DNA of 64,000 nt from Opeltia flavorubescens (lineage: Eukaryota; Ascomycota; Lecanoromycetes; Teloschistales; Teloschistaceae). The notes beneath the pieces were generated by a model. It had not been told where the DNA came from. It saw only the letters and a list, made by a program, of their open reading frames with translations, and did not search any database. The position numbers and the translations under genes were made by a program. Below are positions 9,918 to 22,415 of the stretch, one piece after another. Each line of letters opens with the position of its first letter. The first letter of the stretch is position 1. Location: positions 1 through 64,000 of the forward strand of contig KE546977.1 in NCBI GenBank assembly GCA_000442125.1, given 5' to 3'.

Positions 9918-12515
9918 AGCGAGCCTTCTGATAGCGTTCTTGGCCTATTAAACTCTTTTTAGGAGTTAGGTGATGTTATGAGAAATGTTGTTATTAGGTA
10001 TTCCGATACAATAGCGACCTGTAAGTATCAGCGAAACCAAATGTTTATATGAGGTGAAAAAGATCTGAAAAATGGGGACAATATACTGATAAAGTGTGTG
10101 TAGAGCGGATCGTCCACCCTTGAATCTGCACGCTCAAGCTGACCGGTCGCTTAACTCTCGTCCGAGACCATCACAAGTCTACCATCGTGATTATCCGGTC
10201 TGCAAAAGAACCTGAACGCCACTTATCTGCTTGTCAGCGCATGAGTATATCGCTAAAAGAACATTCTTCCAATTCTTGGTTTGCATGGTCATAGTATGTA
10301 AACCCCAGAAGATTTATGGATCAGTATGCTCATACATGTGCCAGAAGGGTTACTTGCGCGCAGATTGTTCTGAATGATTGGGTGGCAAAATGATTGTGTA
10401 ACCTTGAGCTGCGCTGTCGGGCGGAAGACGCCTTGTTTTGTGTGACGCGCTCAGACATCTGCACGTGGCAAGGTTCCCGATTTTTCAGCCTTGGGGTCCA
10501 ATCCAGCCTTCGAAACTTGATGCAGGGTCCTGGACTAACAAAAGAACGAAATACCTATGTATTTTTACGTTGATAAGCGCTTTTCGGTGCTCCACAGAAC
10601 GAGGACCTCAAGACGTGAGAAATACTGAGTGCAACACGCCTTGAACAAGCCTAAATGTACTCTTGATTTAACAACATAGCATTTTTGATAGATCAAAATG
10701 ATGAAGACTGAACTTAGACTCTGTCAGTATACAGTTTCTCTGGGCTTGAGCACCTTGTCTCTATCAAGGTGATCGTTGGTATAACTCCCTATAGATTAAA
10801 ATCTCTCGGTCGGACATTGGTTCACCACTTTCGCGCAACGCTCTTCTTCCGTGTCCTTTACCAGCAAATTCTTAATTTCCACAGCTTTCAAGCCATGGTC
10901 ATATAATCAATCTTACAGGTGCAGTATATCAAGTATATCTGAATCCATTGGGGCCTTCGAACCCCCTTTTCGAGACCTGAAGCTCTTTCCTAAACAGCAA
11001 AACCGAGGCTGGCACGAGATTTGCGTTTATTTCTCGTATATTCCCCAATAAAGAGGAATTCCGCGGTACTCAGACAGTCAGATCAAGGGAAGAAATGTGA
11101 GTAAGCCAATAACATCCATAGAGAAAGCAGAGATAGTATGACAAGCTCTGGAAGCTCAATGAAGGATGATCTTAGTCATCCCGCCCTTGAATCTGTTCGC
11201 GTCAAGGAAGACAATCTTTCAACGCAAGGGGTCTCGGTCTATCAAGAAGTGGGTGCTTGGCACATCTGGACACTGACACTGAGAGCGGGCAGTCGCGTCA
11301 CGAGCCTCCACCCTGGTGTGCAAAATTTCCCCACTCAATGGACTCAGATTGATTTGACACGTTTCAGTAACAATCACTACTTAATTTCCATTAGCAATTA
11401 CTATTCCTATGTTATATAAAGCGAATGATATCAAAAATGCTCCCTATATCATTGTTTCGTCATATTGAACTCACAGTTTAGCAAAAGGATTAATGTAGAT
11501 CTTCTTAATTTTTATACTTTGAAATTATAATCGCCGTATGAATCTCCGTGACCTCATGTCCAAGTGGATATACATAGAGCTTTATACTGGATGGCAATAC
11601 CGGCTTCACGGACTCGATCAGCGGAGGGAGGGAAGATTCGCGACCAAGCAGGATCGTTATCTCATCAGCTCCCGTCTGAGGACCGATTTGAAGTCAACTG
11701 GCGTTTTTGTCGCATCGGTACGGTCGAATGGATTGACGAGCTCCAAAGAATGTTTGTGACACATGCCGCATCGTGGATCTTGGCAAATCCTGGTATCTTC
11801 CGTGTTTGGATGGAAGCCATCGTGATCACTGCTACTTTGGACAAGATTATTCGATCTATTACAGGGAAAAGAGCGGATCTGGTATCAAATCTCCAAATCC
11901 TAAGACTCATGTACGCATAGTCTTAGCTCTTGTGAAATTTTCTGACTCATACTGGAAAGGTGCAGCATCCCTTGCTAGCGAATCTAAGTCAGATACTATC
12001 TGCCCTTTGGGCCGTGAAGCTGAAGGGACTACATATATCCCAAGCCACGACCCTGCATATTAGCCTTACGTTCATAAGTCTGCATGACTTCATATAATTT
12101 ACCATTGAGCTCTGTACTGCTGATATGCATCAATGGGGAGTGCAAGGCTTGCAGCAAGGATCAAGAGATCTCAAAACCGTATTACCCGCAGAGAAGTTCT
12201 CAAGGAAACGAATTGTATCCAAGAGCTAGCGGTAAATCTGGAACAAAGATTACCTCGTCCTCGGTAGGGTGAAAGCCACTAGCAAGCCTTGGACGTGCAA
12301 TGAAGATCACGCGTGCACGAAATACTGAAATCTGGTACCGAGAAAGAATATTTGTGGTGAACAATAATGTTGAATAAAGTCCACCAGTACTATATATCTT
12401 CCCCTCTGATACCCAATAATCACCAAAAGTCACGAAAATTCCCCAAAGCCAACGGTATTGGCTCAATTGCCTAGGACGCGCACTGACCTTGCGCTCTTAT
12501 GGTCTCGTTTTGCCA
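9918..12515. other. Gene-poor 2.6 kb stretch
   Basis: Only short frames with no recognisable domain. The longest are plus-strand at 11138-11419, 11564-11920 and 11773-12063, overlapping in different frames. They do not splice into one convincing protein. They may be a decayed gene; no transposon motif is visible. Confidence 0.4.
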
Positions 12516-12994
12516 TTACTTAGGCTCGCAAGTCCTACCACCTGTCGGATTGCCAGGCTGGTTGTTGAAACAGCCCTGACCAGTCGACGCGCAATCGGCT
12601 ACAACCTGCCAAGTCCCGGCCCTGCAAAGAATCTACCCATGGAATCAGCACATTCTAGTTGCTAAATGACCGGAAGGCTCGTCAATCCACAAGACTGGTA
12701 GTAATTTATATCATCTGCGTACACAAGGGACAATGATACTTGAAAGGGGGAACTAACGATGGAACCCAAATTGCAAGAGCAGGTCTCAGAACCCGCACTG
12801 TATGTCTTATCGCAGTTACCACCGCATGCCGCGCCCGCTTTACGTGCAAGAGGTATGCCTCCATCGTTGCAGTCCGCCGGACAGGCACGCTTCTCAAGTG
12901 CAGCTGGTGCGACGTCCACAGCAAGGGGGTTGGCGGCACAGAGAGCCAGGAGGCCTGACATGGCTGCAAAGATCTGGGAAGAGGATAGATACAT
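12516..12994 (-). CDS. Small secreted cysteine-rich protein with Kex2-type site
   Basis: I recognise no family. The ORF from 12994 opens with a signal peptide (SQIFAAMSGLLALCAANPLA), then a short propeptide ending in LEKR, a Kex2-type cleavage site. The mature region is cysteine-dense: ACPADC, GAACGGNC, ETCSCNLGS, then in later exons SCGL, VVADC, GCFNN and RTCEPK before a TAA at 12516-12518. Two introns are needed. The first (about 12706-12768) is a multiple of three, so its removal is inferred from length and cysteine spacing. The second is short and its ends are uncertain. The expected product is about 120-135 residues with ten or more cysteines. It stands alone in a gene-poor stretch. Candidate effector or antimicrobial-type protein by features only. 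Confidence 0.62.
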
Positions 12995-15037
12995 GGCTGA
13001 ATGTTTGACTGATGGCGGTGTACGGGGAGTTCGAAATGCGTTGGAAAGGCCCTGGCAGATTGAGAAAAGTAGATGTGTAATTGAAAGCTGCTGTCGTTCG
13101 AGACAAAATGGAAAAGAAGACCCTTTTGTATCTCATTTCGAAAGCAATCCTCGGCCTTCGATGCTCGCTACCGCAATGACGTCTTCGCCAGAGGCTGGTA
13201 TCAAGACCAGGGGTACCGATGAGCAAGACCCCCGAAACTAGCAAGGATGCTTGTCCCTCCTAGGCTGCTCCATTTTGCCTTGCATTTGGTGGAGGCTGCA
13301 GCATCTTCAAAAACTACCACAGGCTTTCGATCAAGACCGTCCAAATGTTTCGAGGCGAAATCGCTATGGGTCAGTGGAGCTCTTGTACAAACACAATGTT
13401 TTGTAACATAGAGACTGGAGGAGACGTACATATAGACTGGAGCTTGACAAACCGATCGAGCAATCATCACGAAGATGGTCAGCCTTGCGGCCGAATGCTC
13501 AGCATGTTTAAAGGCAACACGGCAACTAGTATGACCCTCGGAGATGATGCAGCCTTAAACAAATTAATATTCGAAGCTTGTTCCGAGCTTAGCCGCAACC
13601 AGCGATTTTGACGAAGAGTACCACTTTTAGTCCACTAGATCAATCAGCGTACATCTTTATAGGCTGCGATTTCATACGCTCAGAAGTTAAAGATGACGTT
13701 TCTACCGGACTTGTTGCATCTCTTGTGCCCAAACTCATGCGAAAAAGAGGTGTAAAGATCGAGTGATAGTGGCTAGAAAGTCGTCGCTTTCCACATTGAT
13801 GCGGGGTCTGCGTTCGTCGTACCCTTGACTATCCAGAATAAGCACTAGAGCTTCAATCGTGTAAAGTCCTTGATTTTGTCACGGTTCACCTGGTGGAGAT
13901 TTTAGTGGGGATGGGTGCAACAGAGATCTACTAGCTAAAGAAGAAAGTATGTATGGGTGGCTGGTGGTGGCAGCTGCAAGGTGCTTGTTCCGTGCGCGCT
14001 TGCAGCTCGGGCGCTAGCTACAAAGTATAGGGTTACCACATCGCCAAGCAGGTATTTAAACCGTACGTCAAACCGTAATAAAGTTTATACACGTCTGATT
14101 TGGCTCAAATTTAACTCCAGAACGTCAATTTATATTATCATGTACCGAAAGATGGTTACAATCTCACTGTATAATGATGCATTTCAACCACGAACGAACC
14201 TCGTAACCCGGCTTGGAAAGAAAGCGTAAGGTACTATGGGCTGTGATCCTCGCCAAGAATCGCCAATTACGGCTAAGTTTAAAATAAGCTTTTTACGATC
14301 GTCTACCCATTGCACCGGGATAGCGGGATCTAGATTTTCTTTCCCCTAGCGGCACGTCAAATCTCACATGCCTCCTACGAAGTATTGTGGTGAATTCAGC
14401 CGACGTGTGACAGCCGTTTGAGTATGAGGAACTACTAGCTAATTGCCCTGCTGCCTCGACACATACTGCGGCTTTCGACCGGTCCAGGCCCAGTACTTCT
14501 CCACACCTAAACCTTCCAAAGCTCCCAAACATCGACCTTCAAGTAAGCCTTACGCAACAATTTTACCAGATAGTTCAAATACTTACAGATCATTGAATGA
14601 ACATGATCTATTTGAAATAAAGTATCTTTATAAGAGGTCCGAATGCAATATCAGTAACGCTGAGAATCAACTAGGAGAACTTTCTTCTGATCATCAAGAC
14701 GGTTAATTATTTGCAGAGAAATAATTTACATGTTTTTGTACATTGCGAGCGCTGGTTGAATTATAGGATCAAGCACAGTATAGCCGAAAGTAGTAGAATT
14801 TGCGATGATTCTAGATATTATGTTAGAGAGCGCAGTCTTCACTATGGTAGGATCATCCAGTACAGGCCTCTAATACCAAATTTCGTGATAATACTGTCCG
14901 CTTTGAAAAAAAAGCGAGGTTTTGAAGCGGATCTTAGAAAGTAATTCAGTCAAGTCGGCTTAGCCAATGGCCAACAGGCAGTTTTGACAAATTTGATGAA
15001 TTTCCTTCTACCCATCTGAATCATCTGATCCCCCGAT
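12995..15037. other. Gene-poor 2 kb stretch
   Basis: No open frame here shows recognisable protein features on either strand. The segment around 14540-14950 is AT-rich. No tRNA-like fold, terminal repeats or tandem array was seen by eye. Confidence 0.45.
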
Positions 15038-16807
15038 CTATACTAGACTACACTCACTCCTCCCCTTCATACCCTGTCGATTCCACCGCCCCAGACCTAA
15101 ATAGACTCCCACTGTAATCGCAGTCAATGGCAACCACATCGCAACAAAAGCCCAAAGACCCCCTGTAATCGCTACTCTCCGCTTCTCGAGATCGAAGGGT
15201 AGAACGTTCATCCCGTAGACTGTCTGCACGACTGTGTATTAGCGCTCAATATTCTCTTGAACCAGACATAGGAGTATATAGGAAGGGAATGATCGAAGGT
15301 AAGCCCCTACTGCCACGAAGTCCGCTGGGAGATATATCAGTCCCACCACCGTAATGATCTTCACCGTCAGGCTATCTTCCCTTGTCTTGGCAGTCAACTC
15401 CAGTAGCTGCTCATTCACTCCGGAGGCCAACTGTTCGTTCTTAAGATCTAGGCCGTGGGTTAAGAGAGCAGTACTGTTCTTGATTTTACCCCTGAGATTC
15501 GCTATGCCGTGTAAGTAGCCCTGTAGTCTTTGAGCCTGTTGGTCAAAGGAACTCGTACAGCGGTGCTCTGTGGTGAGGGCTCGTAGACCGCTTATGATAG
15601 AGAGATTGTTGTTACAGATGGCCCTCGCAGATAGAAGGGCATTATCTAGATGTCTGAGACGGCGACTGGCTTGAAAATTGAGGCTCGAAGCGGAAGGAGT
15701 AATTTCGAGGGTGAACGCTTCATCTTCCTATATCAATGTTAGCGGATTGATTTGGACTACTCCTGATTATTGGGTAAGGAACAGTGCCTCTGCGGCTTCG
15801 GTAGTTTCGCCGACGTCTTCCACCGGATGCAAATGAGAGGAAGAAGATGTTTTGTCACCTGTTCTTCGATTCGATCTCCAAGAGCTCTAAGATACCACCG
15901 CATACTATTAGAGTGCTGCGCTATCAACAGCCCATGGAAGGCAATTGGATCATTGCAGATGTTCTGTAAAACATCTGGAAAGGCTCCTCGCAGTGCACCA
16001 AGCATGCGCTCCGCAGGTCCACCAGCGTTCGAGCACAGCAGGATCCATAGATCAAAATCCAAGCATGGGTCTCTATGGTGGTACACCCCAATATGCCTTG
16101 TCGACCATGGATTCTCTTTCTAGCGTTTATTATCTTCGATATATTGGAGTTCATAAGCGCAGTACTGCAGCTCCGAAGCCCTCGACTCATTCGAATATGA
16201 AGATGTGAAGTAGCTAGAGCCTCGCTCCGTTGGATGAGGCGCTTCACCCATAGAGAATACAATTGACAGAAATGCCGGATTGACTCGATACCGAGCCATT
16301 ACTTCTCGGAAAAGTGGAGCTGTAAAGAGGAGGGGTAGGACGGTGCACGGCGAGTGAAGGACACTGTGGACGAGATGAAGACTCGTTAGCGGAATGAATG
16401 ACACTTTACAGAGATCTATGATGGATATTAAAAAGGAAAGGGCAGATGACAGGAATCGCATCCGAGGAACATTGGGATTAGAGAGCAGATTTTGGACTTC
16501 TACAGCACTGGCAAGAACCTCCGTTCGTGCTTCTTGTGTACCTCGATACCGCTTAGTTAGCGCTGTTCTATGATTGATAGCTGTACACACCTTGAGCAAG
16601 CTCGACGTCGAAGACGCGAGCATTAACCTCGTTAGAAGAGAAGATTTGAGGAGAAAGCTGGGAGAACTTTTCCCATGCTCCATGGTCCAAGAAACAAAAT
16701 GTGGAGTTGCAGTCCGAGCTGGTGAGCAAACAATTGGGACATGTGGTGATAGACATAGTCAACTTGGTATTGGCTTGGACAAAAGCTCCGCCATGTATTG
16801 ATTTCAT
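15038..16807 (-). pseudogene. CorA-like fungal membrane protein gene with in-frame stop
   Basis: Matches the fungal family with an N-terminal recognition-like domain and a C-terminal CorA-type two-helix membrane segment. Reading from 16807: CPNCLL, VNARVFDVEL, intron, PNVPRMRFLSSALSFL, intron, RYRVNPAFLSIVFSMG, YELQYIEDNKR. A TAG at 16120-16122 follows, and the same frame then resumes with PWSTRHIGVYHHRD, DFDLWILL and RWYLRALGDRIEEQ. Further downstream are the coiled region, LLELTAKTREDSLTVKIITV, GLIYLPADFVA, YGMN and WLPLTAITVGVYL. Every expected block is present on both sides of the stop, and no GT-AG intron removes it without deleting conserved residues. So the gene is either a recent pseudogene, truncated before its membrane helices, or carries an assembly error. 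It lies downstream of the 81-residue gene, same strand. Canonical CorA Mg2+ transport should not be assumed. Confidence 0.72.
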
Positions 16808-16945
16808 GGTGGATTGATAGGTCGTTGAGGGTCTACGGTATTGTCGCGAGGCTGAAACCTTTTACTGCGCCCTTGATTGACATCCCCGCCGTCCGGCCCC
16901 TCATTTCCACCTGCCCCACCATAGCCCCCGACTGATAGCCTAGGA

Positions 16946-17301
16946 TCACTTGCTTTGCATCTCTTCAATCCACTGTCTGTCATCGAAGTCATTACCAAGA
17001 ACGATCTTGAAACATCCATCAAACATACTTGATCTCGTGCTGCAAAGCATAAGGTAAGCGTTTCAACATCTACAACGGTTGGCCCACCTACTTTCTCTAC
17101 TTTCGTAGGTGCGCTAAATATCCAGCGGTAGTTCACATTCTAATACCGTTAAGCTGTGGGATCATATGCGTGACGGAACAGAATAAGTCAAACCCGGATT
17201 CTGAAGTCGATGCCGAGTCCAAACCTCCTCTCTAGGAACCCTTGTAGTTGCTCTTTGGTGAAGTATTTGGTATCATCTTGTGAGATCTTGTTCTCTTGCA
17301 T
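16946..17301 (-). CDS. Small conserved-looking cytosolic protein, 81 residues
   Basis: I recognise no family. Three exons (17301-17194, 17139-17029, 16972-16946) join in frame to 81 residues; the second intron has a canonical GTATGT and ends CAGACAG. Features in order are DDTKYFTKEQLQGFLERRF, IDFRIR, NVNYRWIFSAPTKVEKV, VDVETLTLCFAARDQ and WIEEMQSK. It has no signal peptide or membrane helix. The predicted pattern (helix, strands, C-terminal helix) suggests one compact domain. Reading through the second intron would instead give a Gly/Pro-rich tail ending at 16804, which looks less protein-like. It sits between a kinase-propeller gene and a CorA-like gene, all on the minus strand. Function unknown. 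Confidence 0.55.
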
Positions 17302-17641
17302 TTTGAGAAACGAAATTGTTGCTTGGGAGAAAAAAGGGATGGGGCCTGGGACATATCTGGGTGGGAAGAAGTGACGACCCAGGGTCGGGAGAAAGGCGCA
17401 GGATCTAGGCAACAAGGCAACCAGGCAGCAGTCGCTCTTTCTCAAGCGACCGAAAAGCATTGAAACACCTCCCACGAAGTGGTGTGGTTCAACCAGACAA
17501 TCGGTATCCGATCGGAAATTCTTGCCCTGGAAAATGAATCTAGCCCCGTCAAAATTCGTCCTTGTACTATCTGTAGTTTGGCAAAGCGAATTGATACGCT
17601 TCAATTACACCCTGCCGAGTACATAGAAGATTAAAAATCGC

Positions 17642-20600
17642 CTATTGCTCGATGGTCCTCGCGATAAGCTTTATTGTACCAGAGAACTTACGGCAATAGC
17701 CTACCTCCGTTTCGCTGGCATTGAAGACGTGAGTATCTCGGACGAGAGGCCAATGGTGGACATTGTAGTCTCCATCAATGTAGACGAAAAGGTCATCTGT
17801 TGCCGTGTACGAAATTGGATGTCGTTAGAATGGTTCGTCTACAGCTTGAAGCCTAGTTGTTGGAGTTGCTGCTTTGGCATCAACGATATGGTTACCTTTT
17901 TCGAGGAGATATAAAGCGCATCTAGATTGCGAAATCGATGGTAAGATTGAATCCTTTGGACCAGTAAGATCGTAAAGAGTCATTGGAATAAAAACACAGA
18001 GTGTAGTCGAGCAGAGCGCAACGGATCAGCGGTAACATACATTCTGTTCGAAGTGCTGGCGTTGCTCCGCCGATGTCCCAGATGTAGATCCGATCTAATC
18101 TTATAGTCGAGCGAACCCAAATTAAGAACATACTGCCAATGGCGTTGAATCCCAGTGCGTGCACATATGATTTTTCAAAATCGAGCATATCAGGGGTGCG
18201 TGAAGATCTGGATGCTAACATTAGCGTACAATTACGCGTATCAAGAGTTTCCATTACTTGTGATTCCAAAGAGTAACCGCATTGTTGTTGCGGTTGCGGC
18301 AAGCAAACATTCCTTGTTAGGAAGGATAGACATTCATTGAACTCAATTCGAGATTGTGAGGCACTTTCATATTTTGCCGCTTGCCAAAATCTCGCACAAA
18401 TACCTGACAGGTGAGTCAATCTCGGGTAGTAAATGAGCGTAAATGAAGAGGAATGTTACCTTATTCCCGGACCCAGCGTGCCAGCCACAAACACTCAGAT
18501 AGGGGTTCGCTAATTTTAGTGTCTGCCAGGTGATATCGGTTGGAAGCTCCTCTGTCGTAACCAACGTGTCACCAGAGTCTCCAACTTCGGTCGAGAAAAC
18601 GTAAACAGAGGTTTTCTCGGCTTTTCGATGTTGGAGAAGGAAGGCTACACGATCGCCAAAAGGAGATATCCTCCAATTGTTGACTGAGGATGACTGTTCG
18701 CCTACTTTGGATTTTCCTAAGCCGAATCGGTGGAGACAGGCAAGTCCAGTTTCCGAATCCCTAATTGGGTTGTAGAAGCCCTGAAAAGACTTGGTTGAGG
18801 ATCTAATACACCATCTTGCATGCCACCATCATCGTGCTTTGGCACCGGGTCGGATCCATTATCGATCGTGTTTGGAGGAGGTGCGATGGCAGTGCCGCTT
18901 GGATTTGAATGATTTCTGAGCATTAGCTCAAGCTTCTCATAAACTTCCTTTGCTCTCAAACGTTCTCCTGGGACGATCTTGAGTGTACTTAGGATGATCT
19001 CAACCACATTCTCGACCAAAAACCTTTCTTCGGCAAATCGGTCACTTAGCCCCTGGAGCCAATTGACAACACTACCATTGATGATCGGCTCCGTGGTTGG
19101 CGAATCTGCTGTCTTCTTTTCTTCAAACGAGAAGAAGGCGTCATTCTCACCTGCATTTCCTCGAGTTCTTTGCTTGTGGAAGTCCTTCAAAAGATCCTTG
19201 CCTCCGAGTGCAAAAGCCAGGACTTCGCACAGAATGCAAGCAAAAGACCACATGTCACTTTTCCGGCCAGAAAAAGGTTCTGTGTTGGTTGAGTGATTCT
19301 CAGGCGAGCGATGAGCACCTTCAAGATTCCGATTTGTGGCCGTCGATGTTTGCGGCTCCGCAACATCTCGGATTGACAGGAAAACCCGTTCTTTCGTATT
19401 GTGGACTTTTTTAAAAGACGAAATCCCAAAATCAGAGATTTTGAAGCTGTAACCCGGCTCGGTTTCAGCGCCAAAAACAAGTACATTCTGTGGGCGTAGA
19501 TCCAAGTGGGCACAGTACGTTTGGGATTGGCCGTCATGAAGTTCGTGATGCAGAAAGCGCAAGGCCCCACAGAGATTCATCATTTGCCCAAGTAAGTGTA
19601 CCGGTCGAATACTTTCCGAAGGGAATTTAGCATCAAAATCGTAACTTATCTTGTGCAGATCCGTGCCAGGGGTTTCGTCGATCCCCCCGCACAGAAAGAC
19701 TTCTAGGCTTCCCAAATCCGTATATGGTAGAAAAATATAGAATTCGGGTCCGCGAACAATGGCCGCTAGGTGAAGTATGACATGCTCGTGATCACTTAAG
19801 CCTTCTTTGAGATAGTCGAGGTTGCGCTTTTCCAGCTGGAAGTCATCCTTGTTGGAAAAGACTTTGAACGCAACCATTTGGGCCTGTGTCATCAGAACGA
19901 GGACTGAAGATAGGAGAGATGGAAGGAGGAATGCCATAACATACATCGGGACTGCCAACTTTAGAGTCTGGATTGCTATGGTCTCGATAATAATACGGGG
20001 CGATCCGATTCTTACGTACGCTACCATATCCTCCCGAACCAACCGTCGGAGATTCGGCATCCATGAAAGGCCATCGATACATGACATCTTTGTAGACAAT
20101 TTCCGCATTTTGGCGGTTTTCAATTACGATTGGACAGAAGAGATATTGTTTCTCGAAAAAAGCATCTCGATGTTGAACACTTAGACGGTCGAGCTCGTCC
20201 TTTTGGAACGGAAACCGGGATCCTGCTTGCGGCCGAGGCCTCTGTGGACATAGCCATGCTAGAACCTGCTTAAGGTTCAATACGTTGATGAGCACCAAAG
20301 TTGATAGCGTCTTCAAGGCATCTGAGTCGTTTTTGATAAATTCCACATCATCCTTTTTTGAGGTTCCTAGCGCGCGCTTGATGTCCTTTTCTTCGGACCA
20401 AACGTCTTTGAGAGCGGACTCAGAAATAAAGGCTGCGGGATGCGAACATTCAGGAATGGCTTTCTGAGTGATCTGTGTGTACTTGGATGCAAGGAAATCA
20501 TCACTGGCTGATGTCATCTTGATTCCGACAGTTGTAGGGGAATATGCGATAATAGAAAAAACGATCCAGTCCTCGGCATGCAATCTTGTCAATAGGCTCT

Positions 20601-20670
20601 CTCCTCCGAGTGAAAACCTATGATTGAATCCAAATATATCTGAAAATGAATCCCTGGCTGGCAATGACAT
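17642..20670 (-). CDS. Protein kinase fused to a WD-like C-terminal region
   Basis: Phosphorylates protein Ser/Thr, if active. Exon 1 (20670-19945) has an N-terminal helical region and the glycine loop VGSGGYGSVRK. An intron (19944-19884, GTATGT...CACAG) leads to MVAFKVF with the ATP-binding Lys. Then come HLDLRPQNVL (catalytic Asp and Asn kept, HRD Arg replaced by Leu), KISDFGIS, RSPENHS and SDMWSFACIL. The kinase frame stops at 18717. A branch site and TTTTCAG near 18783 permit splicing to another frame reading NNWRISPFGDRVAFLLQHRK, VFVRDFGKRQ, FACRNRNNNAVTLWN, IRLDRIYIWDI and LFVYIDGDYNVHHWPL, a WD/propeller-like tail ending about 17642. The 5' site of that intron is weak. One tail exon has an in-frame TAA (18317-18319), so the full-length form may be broken. 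Either a kinase-propeller fusion or a kinase followed by a relic. Confidence 0.68.
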
Positions 20671-22415
20671 GGGTGTCGCATGAGGCGCGGCTGCTTAATC
20701 TTGGCGCCAATTCTATTGGACGATTTGCTTTAGTCCGGGGTACCTTCATGCAACTCGGGCAGTCAGGTGTGGCAGAGTCGGGCGTGAGTGGAGCTAAGAA
20801 ATCGTCATTTGTGGTCGGTGGGGAAGAACAGGTGGCGGATGTGCATGAATCCTGATTGGCGCGCAATTGCCACCACACGACAGCGAAGTAATTGCCATGC
20901 TTGCTGTTGCTATTCCTGTAGTATCGACGAATCAACTACAAAAGACTGGTCGCTGCCTGGGATGCCCAGCAAATCAGGAAGGTAAAGCCCGGGAACATGT
21001 GCATTGTCGCGTCTAGGATTCTCTATGGATCAGCTGTTCGAGCAACCAGTGACACAAGACTACACAAGGGCTTAGCCAGGATGTGGAGCTCTGGGGTTCC
21101 AAGGTGGTTCGTTTTAGTCTCAGCACTACCATTATGGTTCGTTCCTAGTAGTTAGATGATACGCAACAGGTCAACCAAGAACGTAGGTGGATATATAATA
21201 AATGTCAAATGAATGCGTATGGCATAAAGTGAATTAATTGCCAAGAGAGACATATGGAGAAAAATCAAATCGCATATCACTTGGTGTGGTAGAGCTAATT
21301 ACCTGATTAGGTTAGTGCTGCTGAGTCAGCGAGTCTTGGCATAATATGCGCCTGTGGTTCGCCCAACTAACACGAAGATAAACTATTTACAAATGCATGA
21401 ATTCAAGCTTCGTAAGAACATTGACAACAGACCTAGCTAAGACTCGCTAATTCAAATTAGTTAATTGATACAGTCACTATTACGGCGAGCGTGAGTCTCA
21501 TTTTCGTTTATAGAGCATCTAATTATACATATATGAGGTATTATCACTAGTTAGTAGCACAATCAATCCAAAATAGCTTTCTTTTACTAATGGCCGCGGC
21601 AGGTTGAAGCGCAATAAAGAATCACTCGAGAGTGGGGACGGATATCCTCATTTCAATCATTGGGGAAGCGAGTACGGTACCACAACATACCTTTTCCGAC
21701 TGCAGCCTATACCCGCGTAGATCGGCTTCATCAGCTGCCGTTTGATTGTATTCGTCTTTACTACTACCTTGTGGTGAAGTAGATCACCTAGTGGAGCCGA
21801 AGTGTTCTATGTCTATACCATGGTAAGATGCCTCATCGTCGCGCTTTCGCATTGAAGCCAAAGACGAAAGAAGAAGTTGACAATGACTGGATCATTTCAA
21901 GCCCATTGCCCTGTCAGTTCTGTGGGCTATACTGAGGGTCATACGCTTTGTCAGAGACCGACCCAATTACGAGACTTTCGAGTTGTGGAAGAAATTGGGG
22001 ACCAACGAGGGGGAATTTCTTAAGGTACTCAATGACCTTGACTATCAATCTGGTACAAATAGAGTCAATTCGACTGGATCTGAGACGGAAAGAAACGGAA
22101 TCACACTTACCTCGCGGAGCGGTATCGCGGAAAGAGAATAAACACAAAGTATAGAGCAACTTGATTCAGTTTGATTTTGCCTTACACAGCAATCATTCGT
22201 CGAGCATAGAAAACTTCAGTCTGGTCGATCGGTCAATGCCAGCACTGTCCTGAATCTAATCTCATCCAAGGAAGTGATTATACCCGCCTTAGTCCGAATG
22301 CTCCCGGGTCACTTTCCCTTTCATTCAGCGAGGGACTGTACTGCAAATGCCCTCAAATAACTCCTAGTCGTACCCGCTATCATTGACCAACAAAACTTTC
22401 ATCCTGTTCATTCCT
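20671..22415. other. Intergenic 1.7 kb, AT-rich middle
   Basis: No convincing gene. The AT-rich section at about 21150-21600 has many short stop-rich frames. A minus-strand frame at 21914-22159 has no recognisable content. The left part must carry the promoter of the kinase gene. Confidence 0.45.

Noticed and set aside
11138-12063. Overlapping plus-strand frames that might form a decayed gene
   Set aside because: No motif or splice path links them, so no call is made.
17188-17604. Longer frame extending upstream of the 81-residue gene (138 codons)
   Set aside because: The upstream part lacks domain features; the ATG at 17301 plus two introns gives a compact protein that ends cleanly.
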